From Pseudovibrio sp. Alg231-02 (GTDB taxonomy: Bacteria > Pseudomonadota > Alphaproteobacteria > Rhizobiales > Stappiaceae), in the NCBI RefSeq assembly GCF_900143565.1, contig NZ_FREX01000001.1:573068-637067 (forward strand): a stretch of 64,000 nt of DNA, given 5' to 3'. Within the stretch, counting starts at the first letter, position 1; every line of letters starts with the position of its first letter. This document shows positions 31,292 through 40,668 of the stretch, in pieces. Made by a program: the position numbers and the translations under genes. The notes under the pieces are model-generated. The model made no database searches. It saw nothing but the letters and a program-made list of their open reading frames with translations, and was not told where the DNA came from.

Positions 31292-32413
31292 ATGAGCCGA
31301 CATCATGTTGCTGTTGTGGGTGCAGGTAAGATCGGTGGGATGATCGCTGCATTGTTACAAGGTTCAGGTGATTATCAGATCAAGGTACTGGACCAGAGTG
31401 TGGAAGTGCTGAGTGCGCTGGACGTGCCGCATGTGACAACAGAAGCACTGGATGTGAGTGATCTGGGAAAACTCACAGAAGCTCTTAAAGGATGCGACGC
31501 AGTTATTTCAGCTGCACCGTTTTTCCTGACGCCGGTGATTGCGCAGGCCGCGAAAGATGCAGACTGTCACTATCTTGACCTGACCGAAGATGTGGCCAGC
31601 ACTGCTGAAGTGGAGAAGATTGCAGAAGGCGCCAACAAGGCGTTTGCTCCGCAATGCGGCCTCGCACCCGGTTTTGTATCCATTGCTGGGTATGATCTGG
31701 CAAAGCAGTTTGACAGTCTTGAAGACCTGCATCTGCGTGTGGGCGCCCTGCCCCGCTATCCGACCAACAAGCTCAAGTATAATCTGACATGGTCCACTGA
31801 TGGCCTGATCAACGAGTACTGCAATCCATGCCTCGCCATCGAGAACGGTGAGTTGACCAAAGTGCCAGCTTTGGCCGGTCTGCAACATTTCTCTCTGGAT
31901 GGCGTTGATTATGAAGCCTTCAACACCTCTGGTGGCTTAGGCTCTCTTTCTGAGACGCTGAAGGACAAGGTGCAGAGCCTGCGTTATCTCTCCATCCGTT
32001 ATCCGGGGCACCGGGACATCATGGAGCTGCTGCTGAAGGATTTGGGCTTCATCAACAAGCGTGACTTGCTGAAAGAAGTGATGGAAGATTCCATTCCGGT
32101 CACCATGCAGGACCGCGTGCTCATCTTCATCACCGCCACAGGCATGAAAGATGGTCGGTTCCAGCAGAAGTCCTACTCTCACGTGGTCAATGACCGCGAG
32201 ATCATGGGCAAGCACTGGAGCGGTATTCAGATCACTACGGCAGCCAGCATCTGTGCCACGCTGGATCTGCTCATGGATGGTAGTTTGAACGCCAAAGGCT
32301 TTGTGAAGCAGGAGAGCATCAACCTGGATGACTTCCTCTCCAATCGCTTCGGTGGCCTTTATAACAACGGTGGGTCTGATCACGAAACACCGGGGCGTCA
32401 GATCGCAGCTTAA
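31292..32413 (+). CDS. Saccharopine dehydrogenase-like oxidoreductase
   Basis: This 373-residue protein has an N-terminal Rossmann NAD(P) site (HVAVVGAGKIGGMIAALLQGSG). Typical saccharopine dehydrogenase/LYS9-like motifs follow (SAAPFFLTPVIAQAAKDADCHYLDLTEDV, FAPQCGLAPGFVSIAGYDLAKQFD). It would form or cleave saccharopine, in lysine catabolism toward glutamate and 2-aminoadipate semialdehyde; other dehydrogenases with this fold act on related imino acids. The ATG at 31292 is chosen with GGAGGGG upstream. The adjacent Lrp gene fits amino-acid-induced control. It ends at a bidirectional terminator. Confidence 0.85.
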   Translation: MSRHHVAVVGAGKIGGMIAALLQGSGDYQIKVLDQSVEVLSALDVPHVTTEALDVSDLGKLTEALKGCDAVISAAPFFLTPVIAQAAKDADCHYLDLTEDVASTAEVEKIAEGANKAFAPQCGLAPGFVSIAGYDLAKQFDSLEDLHLRVGALPRYPTNKLKYNLTWSTDGLINEYCNPCLAIENGELTKVPALAGLQHFSLDGVDYEAFNTSGGLGSLSETLKDKVQSLRYLSIRYPGHRDIMELLLKDLGFINKRDLLKEVMEDSIPVTMQDRVLIFITATGMKDGRFQQKSYSHVVNDREIMGKHWSGIQITTAASICATLDLLMDGSLNAKGFVKQESINLDDFLSNRFGGLYNNGGSDHETPGRQIAA

Positions 32414-32454
32414 TGCTGTATATCTGATCCGTTCCGCAATCTTTGAGAGAACAA

Positions 32455-32488
32455 AAAAGCGCAGCTTCATTTCTGAGGCTGCGCTTTT
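32455..32488. terminator. Bidirectional terminator between the dehydrogenase and cydC
   Basis: AAAAGCGCAGC (32455-32465) and GCTGCGCTTTT (32478-32488) give an 11-base stem with A-rich and T-rich flanks, serving both convergent genes. Confidence 0.88.
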
Positions 32489-32510
32489 CTTTTAAACTCG
32501 GTTTCCCGGA

Positions 32511-34250
32511 TCAATCGTCGCGGAGGCGACCTTTGATCTCCTCAGACAATGGCAGGTTGACTTCCCCCAGCTTGCCGTCTTCAAGCACCAGAACCCGGTC
32601 AGCACCTTCCAGCTCGCTGGCGCGGTGGGAGACCATGAGGACTGTTTTACCTTTGGTCATGGCGCGGAAGGATGCGAGTACTTTGTCTGCAGTTGCGTGG
32701 TCCAGTCCTTCCGTCAGCTCATCCGCAATCCAGATTTCCGGATTACGCAAGTAGGCGCGGGCCAATGCCAGACGACGACCTTCACCACCAGACAGACCCA
32801 GACCACCTTCGCCCAGACGGGTTTCCAGTTTTTCCTGTCTGCCTTCGACAAGCTCCTTCAAACCAGCGTGGGCCAGTGCTTCCCAAAGCTCTGCGTCGGT
32901 TGCATCTTCACGGGCAACGCGCAGGTTCTCTGCGATGGTGCTGTGGAAGATCTGCGTGCGCTGACCGACAACAGTCAAGGCAGCACGCAGCTTGTCTTCT
33001 GCCATACCGCTCAGCTCGACGCCGCCAATCTGGATTGCACCAGATTGCGGAGTTTGCAGGCGTGCAACAATAGCTGCGAGCGTAGACTTACCAGCACCAC
33101 TTGGGCCGATCACGACTGTACGGCTGCCAGTTGGCAGAGCGAGGTCAACACCGTCCAGAATAGCAGCTGCCTTTGGAGTGTAGGCGAAGTGGATGTCTTT
33201 CAGGTTCAACGCATCTTTACCAACCTCAAAAGAGGGCGTTTCAGAATTGCTGCGGGCGTTCTGAAGTGCTTCGTTGTCCTGCCCTACTGTGAGCAGGGAG
33301 CGGACGCGATCAGCTGCCCCAGACATTTTACTCCAGCTGCCTGCGCTGTTGGCGAGGGAGATGAGCAGTTCTGGCAGAGCAAGAGCTACAAACGCGAACA
33401 GAGCGATATGCTTCAGTTCCATCTGGCCTTGCTGATAGGAATAAGCGGCGAACAGGAACGTAACAGCGACCATCACCTGGCTCATGGTGCTCACCACAGC
33501 CTGGTTTCGCATGTCTGTCAGTTCGTTCTGCTCTTGCACATCATCCAGCTGGTTCACTGCCTTGAGTGCAGCAACACGCTGCTGCTCAAGACCGCCGAAG
33601 ACGGAAAGGTCACGACGTCCTCGTACCAAATCCGACACACGAACGCGCAGAGCGTCACGGGCTGCATTGAGCTTGCGTGCCTGTGCCTTTTGGCGGTGAC
33701 CACCAGATTTTGCCAGAACAGTGAGGCCTGCTGCCTGAACAGCACCCAAAGCAATGGATGCCATTGGGGAGTATTGCCACAGGATGACCAGTGTCAGGCC
33801 AGTGATGATGGTTGCTGAGGCAAGAGGCACAACGAGACGCAGGAACAAGCCATCAAGCTGGTCCACATCACTCACCACGCGGGAGAGCGCTGTAGCAGAG
33901 CGTTGGCTCAGTGTGCCGTTGCTTTCGCGGGCTACAAGACCACGGAATACGCCGGAGCGCAGGTTTGCCAGAAAACGGAAGGTCGCATCGTGTGTGATCA
34001 CGCGCTCGATGTATCTACCGAAGATGCGCATGGAGGCATAAAGGCGGATGCTGCTTGCCGCTGAAGATGTGTTGAATGCAATTGCGCCTGCAGACAGGCC
34101 AGCGATTGCTGTTGCGGTGATGAAGTAACCAGAGACGGCGAGCAAGGCGATGCCAGCAGCGGCTGGTAGGAATGCCAGAAATAAGCCGCCCCAGAATGCG
34201 AGCGGCTCTTCTTTTTGCAAAAGCCAGATGATGCGAAGGGACGATCTCAT
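32511..34250 (-). CDS. cydC: Thiol reductant ABC exporter subunit CydC
   Basis: This is a 579-residue ABC exporter half with six N-terminal membrane segments and a C-terminal ATPase. Walker A GPSGAGKST lies near residue 368, signature LSGGEGRRLALARA near 477 and a Walker B region IWIADELTEGLDHA near 497. CydDC exports cysteine and glutathione to the periplasm and is needed for cytochrome bd oxidase maturation. The Walker B reads ADELTEGLD instead of the usual DEPTEGLD, a change of the conserved proline. Its start overlaps the cydD stop by ATGA, so the two are coupled. No cydAB genes are visible here. Confidence 0.92.
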   Translation of the reverse strand: MRSSLRIIWLLQKEEPLAFWGGLFLAFLPAAAGIALLAVSGYFITATAIAGLSAGAIAFNTSSAASSIRLYASMRIFGRYIERVITHDATFRFLANLRSGVFRGLVARESNGTLSQRSATALSRVVSDVDQLDGLFLRLVVPLASATIITGLTLVILWQYSPMASIALGAVQAAGLTVLAKSGGHRQKAQARKLNAARDALRVRVSDLVRGRRDLSVFGGLEQQRVAALKAVNQLDDVQEQNELTDMRNQAVVSTMSQVMVAVTFLFAAYSYQQGQMELKHIALFAFVALALPELLISLANSAGSWSKMSGAADRVRSLLTVGQDNEALQNARSNSETPSFEVGKDALNLKDIHFAYTPKAAAILDGVDLALPTGSRTVVIGPSGAGKSTLAAIVARLQTPQSGAIQIGGVELSGMAEDKLRAALTVVGQRTQIFHSTIAENLRVAREDATDAELWEALAHAGLKELVEGRQEKLETRLGEGGLGLSGGEGRRLALARAYLRNPEIWIADELTEGLDHATADKVLASFRAMTKGKTVLMVSHRASELEGADRVLVLEDGKLGEVNLPLSEEIKGRLRDD

Positions 34251-36100
34251 TGCTCTTCTCCTTCACGTTCATTCAACTCAACCAGCACGCCCTCTTTCAG
34301 GGTCAACACGCGGTCTGCTGAGCCAACAACGCGCGGATCGTGAGTTGCGACCAAAACTGGCTTGTTGTGTGCCAACTTTTTAAGAGCAGCAACAACCTTT
34401 TGTGCGGTTGCACCATCGAGATCGGCAGTTGGTTCATCTGCAATAATCAGTCTTGCGTCCTCACGCAGGGCAGCACGTGCCAACGCAAAGCGGCGACGCT
34501 CCCCTAATGACAAGCCCTTGCCGTCTTCACCAATTTGGCCTGAGAGGCCACCCGGGATTTTGGCGAGCAACTCATCAACTGCAGCAAGCTTCAAGGCTTT
34601 TGTAAGTGTTGCATCGTCTGCTGACTGATCAGCGCGGCGCAGGTTTGCCCGCAACGTGCCGTGGAACAGCTCAGGATTTTGCGAAAGGACGGAGATGGAC
34701 TGTTGCCAGTTGGTCAAGCCGTATGAGGTCAGCGGCAGTCCGCCATAAGCAATCTGGCCCTGATCAGCTGGCAAGAAGCCGAGAATGCAATCCATCAGGG
34801 TTGATTTACCGGTCCCACTCGGGCCTTTGACAACGACTAGCTCCGGTTCGCCCAACGACAAGTTGACGTCAGCGAGGATCTTGCGGTGACCGCGGGAAAC
34901 ACTCAGGTTTCGGATCGTCAGTGCACCGGTTGCAGGCAGTGGCACAACATCAAGCCCGGTCCCGATGATATCTGCCTGGCCGTCGTCCTCCAGCTGTTTT
35001 TGCAACTCAACGATATGATCTGCTGCCGCAATGCCTGCGGCGCGATCATGATACGCTGCCGCAAAAGCGCGAAGTGGTGCAAAATATTCAGGAACGATCA
35101 TCAGAACGAACAGGCCACCGGCCAGTGTGAGTGGTGAGCCATATGTGCCGAAGCTCCAGTCTCCAAGGAGAGAGAAGCCGACATAGATTGCGGTGATGGC
35201 GATTGCTGCGGCGCTGAACAGTTCCAGTGCAGTGCTGGAGAGGAAAGCAATACGCAATACACGCATGGTGGATGTGCGGAAGTCACCACCCAGTTTGCGG
35301 ATATCGTCCTCAGAGCGTTTCACCGCACCAAACAGACGCAGGGTTTCCATACCTCTGAGGCGGTCCAGCAGCAGCCCGCCCATATCAGCAAGGACGCCGA
35401 GCTGGCGGTCACTGGCCTTTTTGGCACGAATACCGACGATTGCCATGAAGACCGGCACTAGCGGGCCAAAGATCAACAGACACAGAGCTGCGAACCAACT
35501 CACATAGGCGACAGACGCAATCAAGACGAGAGGAACGAGTGAAAGGCGCGCCTGAATTGGAAGAAAACGGCCAAGATAAGGGCCGATTGCCTGAATGTGC
35601 TCCACTGCGATGGACGCGATCTTACCACTTGCAGGCAGCTCGGTTGCCGGTGACAGGTTGGTCAGATTGCTCAGCAGACTGGTTTCCAGTCTGTGGCGCG
35701 CCTTTGAGGCTGCGCGAACTGCAATCTCACCGCCTCTGATGCGCAGAAAATGGCGGATCACGGCTAAGATAAGTATAGAGGCTGTTGCATAGAATGGATC
35801 AAGGCCCGGTCCGTGTGGATCGATCAGGCCAGCGATTGCCAATGCCAATAATGCTGCCTGCGGAATCCAGAGGAGTTCCGAGAGGCCTTGTAACATTGCA
35901 CCGCGTTTCACCAGTTTCATTTCCGGGCGAACCGCATCCTGCAGCCAAACCTGACCCGCGGATTTTTTGCGTCCACGTTTCTTGGCGGGGGCATTTGCCT
36001 CCGCGACGTCTGCATCAGATAGCTCTGTTACGTTTGCTAGGTTTTCAGTCATTCCGCTTGTCCGGTTCCCTCTTCGCCGGGGCATCTGCCTGTAATTCAT
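34247..36100 (-). CDS. cydD: Thiol reductant ABC exporter subunit CydD
   Basis: This protein of about 617 residues has six membrane segments in the first 360 residues and an ATPase: Walker A GPSGTGKST, Q-loop, signature LSLGERRRFALARA and Walker B RLIIADEPTADLD. It pairs with CydC to form the heterodimeric exporter of cysteine and glutathione. It precedes cydC with a four-base overlap. The N-terminal 50 residues, including a basic KKRGRKKSAG stretch, are longer than in Escherichia coli. An alternative start at 36052 (MTENLANVTELSD) would shorten it. Neither start has a strong ribosome-binding site. Confidence 0.92.
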   Translation of the reverse strand: MNYRQMPRRRGNRTSGMTENLANVTELSDADVAEANAPAKKRGRKKSAGQVWLQDAVRPEMKLVKRGAMLQGLSELLWIPQAALLALAIAGLIDPHGPGLDPFYATASILILAVIRHFLRIRGGEIAVRAASKARHRLETSLLSNLTNLSPATELPASGKIASIAVEHIQAIGPYLGRFLPIQARLSLVPLVLIASVAYVSWFAALCLLIFGPLVPVFMAIVGIRAKKASDRQLGVLADMGGLLLDRLRGMETLRLFGAVKRSEDDIRKLGGDFRTSTMRVLRIAFLSSTALELFSAAAIAITAIYVGFSLLGDWSFGTYGSPLTLAGGLFVLMIVPEYFAPLRAFAAAYHDRAAGIAAADHIVELQKQLEDDGQADIIGTGLDVVPLPATGALTIRNLSVSRGHRKILADVNLSLGEPELVVVKGPSGTGKSTLMDCILGFLPADQGQIAYGGLPLTSYGLTNWQQSISVLSQNPELFHGTLRANLRRADQSADDATLTKALKLAAVDELLAKIPGGLSGQIGEDGKGLSLGERRRFALARAALREDARLIIADEPTADLDGATAQKVVAALKKLAHNKPVLVATHDPRVVGSADRVLTLKEGVLVELNEREGEEQ

Positions 36101-36503
36101 AAAGACAATTTCCGAAAAAACTCTTCAATTGCCTAGACTTGCTTGCGCAATGGAATCGACCCGTCCGGTCTGTGATTGCAACACGCTCGTTAGAATTACT
36201 CCAGTTTTTTAATAAATCGCAACAAACTCAGAGGCGAAGACCCCCCAATTTGTATGGGACATAAGCGCACAGGTACGCATATTGAGAGATCATAGGTGCC
36301 CCGCAGAGCGTTGCTTTGCCGAGGTTTACGGGGTTTTACCGAAGAGCTGCCACGATAAAAATCAAAATGGCTCATGGATCCCCGAGTTTTCGGGAATATT
36401 AACTGCTTTCCGCTAGGGTCCCCGAGTTCTCTTATAGCTCTCAGCCTACATCGAACTAACGAGTTGATATTGCTGAATAACAACAAAAAGGAGAGAACCT
36501 GCC
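36101..36503. other. Intergenic region upstream of cydD and the secreted protein
   Basis: No gene is supported here. It has a small hairpin CCCGA...TCGGG at 36380-36393 and a repeated CCCGAGTT word (36380-36387 and 36421-36428). CCCCG...CGGGG with TTTT follows near 36299-36336. It contains the divergent promoters for cydDC and the gene at 36504. Confidence 0.4.
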
Positions 36504-37004
36504 ATGTTTTGCTCTTTTCGCCGCCTGTGTCTGGCGGCAATTTGGGGCCTGGGCCTTGCCTCCTCATCCTTTGCCTCTGAAAAAGCCGGGTTTACTGCAG
36601 AACGGGATGATGTGATTCCGCCATTGGACATTTTCAAGACGATGGCTAGTGACCTGGAGCCTGAAGGCTGGATCACCTTCCAGACTCTGGACAACAAACA
36701 GATCATCAACTTTGCCCCCATCATGTCACTGCGCTGCAGGCTGAAAGAAATTAAGTATTCGATTGACTCCAAGGATCTGGATAAGAGCTTTCCTATTCCT
36801 GATTGCGATCCTGAATACCCCTTCCGCGTAGAAGCGCAGAGCATTCATAAGCCGTACGTCATGGAGTTCCCTAGCGGGACAGTGCAAGCCCTTGCAGTGC
36901 AACTGACGTGGGATGACGGAAGCACCAGCAACACTGTCTATTATGAACCCTGCCGCGCGGTTGGTGCCGCGCCTTGCGCCTATCCTCTTGGTAGCAACGA
37001 ATAA
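36504..37004 (+). CDS. Secreted/periplasmic protein of unknown function
   Basis: This 166-residue protein has a signal peptide (FRRLCLAAIWGLGLASSSFAS) with likely cleavage after about residue 24. The mature part has mixed strands with four cysteines (RCRLKEI, DCDPEYP, PCRAVGAAPC), which could form two disulphides. The ATG at 36504 has AAAGGAG nine bases upstream. It is monocistronic with a strong terminator at 37006-37029. I recognise no family. A periplasmic location next to the CydDC thiol exporter may not be accidental, since that transporter tunes periplasmic disulphide chemistry, but this is inference. Confidence 0.65.
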   Translation: MFCSFRRLCLAAIWGLGLASSSFASEKAGFTAERDDVIPPLDIFKTMASDLEPEGWITFQTLDNKQIINFAPIMSLRCRLKEIKYSIDSKDLDKSFPIPDCDPEYPFRVEAQSIHKPYVMEFPSGTVQALAVQLTWDDGSTSNTVYYEPCRAVGAAPCAYPLGSNE

Positions 37005-37005
37005 A

Positions 37006-37029
37006 AAAGGCGCTCAAAAGAGCGCCTTT
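37006..37029. terminator. Bidirectional terminator
   Basis: AAAGGCGCTC (37006-37015) and GAGCGCCTTT (37020-37029) form a perfect 10-base stem with an AAAA loop, directly after the stop of the secreted protein and 20 bases from the mmsA stop. Confidence 0.9.
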
Positions 37030-37049
37030 CAAACTGTTAACCCGAAGGT

Positions 37050-38549
37050 TTAGCCCATTGTTGGGATAGAGAATTCTGCACCTTCCTTCACACCTGAAGG
37101 CCAGCGGGATGTCACTGTCTTGGTGCGGGTGTAGAACTTGAAGCCATCTGGGCCGTGCTGGTTCAGATCGCCGAAGCCAGAACGCTTCCAGCCACCAAAG
37201 GTGTGGTATGCGAGCGGCACAGGGATTGGAACGTTGATGCCGACCATGCCGATGTTGATGCGGCTTGCAAAGTCACGTGCAGTGTCACCATCACGGGTGT
37301 AGATTGCAGTGCCGTTGCCGTACTCATGATCCATTGGCAGGCTCAGAGCTTCTTCATAGGTTTCTGCGCGTACAACAGTCAGAACCGGACCAAAGATTTC
37401 TTCTTTGTAGATGTCCATGTCTTTGGTTGCGTTGTCGAACAGGCAAGGGCCAACGAAGTTACCGTTTTCATAGCCCTGCAGTTTGAAGTCACGTCCGTCA
37501 ACAACAAGCTTTGCACCCTGCTCAACACCGGAGTTCACCAGACCGAGGATACGCTCACGTGCCTGTGGGGTGATGACCGGACCGAAGTCAACGTCGTCGC
37601 CTGCAGTGTAAGGGCCAACTTTGAGAGCTTCAACGCGTGGGATGAGTTTCTCGATGAGGCGGTCTGCAGTTTCCTGACCAACAGGAACAGCAACGGAGAT
37701 CGCCATGCAGCGTTCGCCAGCAGCACCGAAGCCTGCGCCAACCAGAGCGTCAGCAGCCTGATCCAGATCAGCATCCGGCATGATGAGCATGTGGTTTTTC
37801 GCGCCGCCGAAGCACTGTACGCGCTTACCGGAAGCTGTACCGCGGGTGTAAACGTACTCCGCAATCGCGGTGGAACCAACGAAGCCAACAGCCTGAATGA
37901 TTGGATCATCAAGGATTGCGTCTACGGATTCTTTGTCGCCGTTCACAACGTTCAGAACGCCGTCTGGCAGACCAGCTTCCTGCATCAGCTCAGCCAGCAT
38001 CATTGGCACAGACGGGTTGCGCTCGGACGGTTTGAGGATGAAGGAGTTACCAGCTGCGATCGCAACACAGAACTTCCACATCGGGATCATTGCAGGGAAG
38101 TTGAATGGCGTGATGCCAGCAACAACGCCCAGTGGCTGACGCATGGAGTACATGTCGATGCCAGGGCCTGCGCCCTCGGTGAACTCACCCTTCATCATGT
38201 GTGGTGCGCCGATGCAGAATTCTGCAACTTCCAGACCACGGATCACGTCGCCTTTAGCGTCCGGGTGTGTTTTACCGTGCTCAGCAGACAGCTTGGATGC
38301 CAGCTTGTCCATGTCGCGGTGAAGCAAAGTTACGAACTTCATCATTACGCGAGCGCGGCGCTGTGGGTTGGTTGCAGCCCATGCTGGCTGCGCTTTTTCA
38401 GCGACGGCGACAGCTTCCTGCATTTCTGCCGCAGTTGCCAAAGCAACCTTCGCAGTTACTTCGCCGGTTGCAGGGTTGAAAACGTCTGCAGTGCGGCCGG
38501 ACTTGCCAGCAACGCGCTTACCATTGATAAAATGACCGATCTCTTCCAT
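37050..38549 (-). CDS. mmsA: CoA-acylating methylmalonate-semialdehyde dehydrogenase
   Basis: The protein has about 499 residues and conforms to MmsA over its length: HFINGKRVAGKSGRTADVFNPATGEVTAKV, FNFPAMIPMWKFCVAIAAGNSFILKPSERNPS. The catalytic Cys lies in GAAGERCMAISVAVPVG, and GFGDLNQHGPDGFKFYTRTKTVTSRWP closes the protein. It converts (methyl)malonate semialdehyde to propionyl- or acetyl-CoA in valine and inositol catabolism. The ATG at 38549 has GGAGGACC upstream; an earlier in-frame start is poorly supported. It is divergent from a LysR-type regulator, probably its activator. Confidence 0.93.
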   Translation of the reverse strand: MEEIGHFINGKRVAGKSGRTADVFNPATGEVTAKVALATAAEMQEAVAVAEKAQPAWAATNPQRRARVMMKFVTLLHRDMDKLASKLSAEHGKTHPDAKGDVIRGLEVAEFCIGAPHMMKGEFTEGAGPGIDMYSMRQPLGVVAGITPFNFPAMIPMWKFCVAIAAGNSFILKPSERNPSVPMMLAELMQEAGLPDGVLNVVNGDKESVDAILDDPIIQAVGFVGSTAIAEYVYTRGTASGKRVQCFGGAKNHMLIMPDADLDQAADALVGAGFGAAGERCMAISVAVPVGQETADRLIEKLIPRVEALKVGPYTAGDDVDFGPVITPQARERILGLVNSGVEQGAKLVVDGRDFKLQGYENGNFVGPCLFDNATKDMDIYKEEIFGPVLTVVRAETYEEALSLPMDHEYGNGTAIYTRDGDTARDFASRINIGMVGINVPIPVPLAYHTFGGWKRSGFGDLNQHGPDGFKFYTRTKTVTSRWPSGVKEGAEFSIPTMG

Positions 38550-38739
38550 GAGGTCCTCCCTCTCCAGGTCTATTCTTGCGGCCCGCAAACACATGCGTTT
38601 TACAGGTCTGCGAGCGAATTTCTTTATGCCCCTAGCATGAACTATATTTTTCGCATATCAATGAGATAATATCCGAAACCGTTGTGCAAAAATTAAAGTA
38701 CGATCCGTGCAGCATGTGGACTGGGAGCTATCAAAAATC

Positions 38740-39630
38740 ATGAACTGGGATGATGCAAGAGTGTTTCTTGCTGTGGCGCGCTCCGGACAGATTTTGGGCG
38801 CTGCACAGCGGCTTGGCCTCAACCATGCAACTGTTGCCCGCCGCCTTTCTGCTCTTGAAACTGCACTGCAGGCCAAACTCATTGATCGGCGCACCACAGG
38901 ATGTGCGCTGACCAGCGAAGGCGAGCGGTTCTTTGAGTTTGCTGAATCGATGGAAACGGAGATGCTTTCCGCCCGCGCCGAGATCGGTGGGACGGATGTG
39001 GAGCTTTCCGGTGCTGTGCGCATTGGTGCACCCGATGGTTTTGGGGTGGCTTTTCTGGCACCGCGTCTGGGTGCACTGAATGAGCGCTATCCTGACCTTA
39101 CACTCCAGCTGGTGCCGCTGCACCGGGCTTTCTCTCTCTCCAAGCGCGAAGCTGATCTGGCAGTTACGGTTGGTCAGCCTGAACATGGGCGTCTGGTGAG
39201 CCGCAAGTTGACCGACTATTCATTGGGTCTTTATGCCTCTTGCGCTTATGTGGAACGCTACGGGCTGCCGGAGAACGAGGAAGAGCTGAAAGAGCATCGC
39301 CTGATTGGCTATGTGGACGACCTAATCTTTGCCTCTTCGCTCAACTACTCCGCAGAATTTTCCAAGGACTGGCAGTCTCGCCTGGAATGTGCCAGCGCAC
39401 TCGGCCAGACCGAAGCTGTGCGGGCAGGCAGCGGGATCGGAATCCTTCACGGGTTCATTGCAGATGGCAATGATGATTTCGTTCCAGTGCTTCCCAAACG
39501 TCGTATTTCGCGCAGCTATTACCTTGTCACCCATGAAAGCGCACGACATCTGCGCCGTATTAAAGCGGTTTCTGATTTCATTGGTGACTTGGTAAAGCAG
39601 GAGAAAGATCTCTTTAGAAATCATCTGTAA
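38740..39630 (+). CDS. LysR-family regulator, probably of mmsA
   Basis: This protein of 296 residues has an N-terminal LysR HTH (NWDDARVFLAVARSGQILGAAQRLGLNHATVARRLSALETALQAKLIDRRTTGCALTSEGERFFEFAESME). A substrate-binding domain follows (LSGAVRIGAPDGFGVAFLAPRLGALNERYPDLTLQLVP). I chose the ATG at 38740, which gives the normal family N-terminus; an extension to 38707 is possible. The gene is 190 bases from mmsA and divergent from it, the usual position of a LysR regulator controlling its neighbour. The inducer would be a valine or inositol degradation intermediate, which is inference. Confidence 0.85.
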   Translation: MNWDDARVFLAVARSGQILGAAQRLGLNHATVARRLSALETALQAKLIDRRTTGCALTSEGERFFEFAESMETEMLSARAEIGGTDVELSGAVRIGAPDGFGVAFLAPRLGALNERYPDLTLQLVPLHRAFSLSKREADLAVTVGQPEHGRLVSRKLTDYSLGLYASCAYVERYGLPENEEELKEHRLIGYVDDLIFASSLNYSAEFSKDWQSRLECASALGQTEAVRAGSGIGILHGFIADGNDDFVPVLPKRRISRSYYLVTHESARHLRRIKAVSDFIGDLVKQEKDLFRNHL

Positions 39631-39742
39631 CGCTTTGATTTGGAATCCGAATTAAGCCTTTAAAATTATAAATTGTCATTTTTGATAATTTATAATATAC
39701 AGTGCGGATCACTTCCCGACTGTAACTTGAAGGCAAAATGAG

Positions 39743-40582
39743 ATGATTGGTAAGCTTGCGGAGTTCGTTGGCGTTCCTATGATTGTTGTCGCGATTGTCG
39801 CGACCCTGCTTTACTTTGATTTTGGCGGATCCCTCACACAGGAAAGCCATGCAGCTGATGGCAAAGGTCAGCAGGCTCTCCTGGACACTCTTGCACCGGA
39901 TATCCCTTCCCTGCCTGTGATCAAGATTGAATTTCCGAATCTTTACAAGGACCTGCAGAGCCAGATTGAGAAAGAGATTCAATCAGGGGTAGATGAGCGC
40001 GGGCTGGCTAAGCGTCTGCATGACTTGCTTTACCGCGCACTTCAGGTTTATCGCCCACTGCTAAAATATGCTGATGACGATAAGATCATCACCGTCCTCA
40101 AGGCCAAACGTGCTCTCACCTTAAAACTGAAGAAAAGCAAAGGTGAGCTGGTTTGTGCTCAGGTTTTTTCCGGTTCCACTGGTGCGTTTCTGGACAGCTA
40201 CGCCGTGGTAGAGAGTGAAAGCACGCAGGAAGGGCTGGCGCTGTTCCAATTGCTCGCGGATGCTCAGGTTAAAGCCAAGGACGATGGGCTCGTGATCCAT
40301 TACACCGCTGAGCCTGCGCAGAAGAAAGTGCGTGTGATTGGCAAGCCTGCGGATAAGCCGACTGATGCAGATTTGTATCTGCCTGCGAACCCGGCATTTG
40401 ATGCGCTGATGAAGGTTTATCCAATGGATTCCCTAAGCCGCATTTTCGCTGCTGATCCAACCGATAAACAGCTGTGTGATAGTGAGGTCCGCCTTTACGA
40501 TGCTCTTGTTGGCCTACCCGCACCACATGGCCCTGCAATGCGCAAATACATCGTGGACCTGCTCTACTTCGCTGGCTACTAA
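39743..40582 (+). CDS. Membrane-anchored periplasmic protein of unknown function
   Basis: The 279-residue protein has one N-terminal membrane segment (FVGVPMIVVAIVATLLYF, about residues 8-26). A long soluble domain, probably periplasmic, follows (helical region QSQIEKEIQSGVDERGLAKRLHDLLYRALQVYRPLLKYADDDK, then a strand-rich second half). A Cys pair lies far apart (C138 region and DKQLCDSEVRLYD). I recognise no family. The start at 39743 is supported by AAGG ten bases upstream. It ends at a strong bidirectional terminator shared with the convergent phosphomannomutase. A role in envelope or exopolysaccharide biology is possible from context only. Confidence 0.65.
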   Translation: MIGKLAEFVGVPMIVVAIVATLLYFDFGGSLTQESHAADGKGQQALLDTLAPDIPSLPVIKIEFPNLYKDLQSQIEKEIQSGVDERGLAKRLHDLLYRALQVYRPLLKYADDDKIITVLKAKRALTLKLKKSKGELVCAQVFSGSTGAFLDSYAVVESESTQEGLALFQLLADAQVKAKDDGLVIHYTAEPAQKKVRVIGKPADKPTDADLYLPANPAFDALMKVYPMDSLSRIFAADPTDKQLCDSEVRLYDALVGLPAPHGPAMRKYIVDLLYFAGY

Positions 40583-40612
40583 CCTGCCCAAGGTAAGCAG
40601 AGCGCCTAAAGC

Positions 40613-40646
40613 AAAAAACGCCGGCCTTTTTGGACCGGCGTTTTTT
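40613..40646. terminator. Bidirectional terminator before manB
   Basis: AAAAAACGCCGG (40613-40624) and CCGGCGTTTTTT (40635-40646) form a 12-base stem. It serves the convergent membrane protein and manB genes. Confidence 0.92.
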
Positions 40647-40668
40647 AGTCTGTTTTTTAGGTGGTGTC

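Noticed and set aside
37155-38669. 504-codon plus-strand open frame
   Set aside because: Antisense shadow of mmsA, whose family match is complete.
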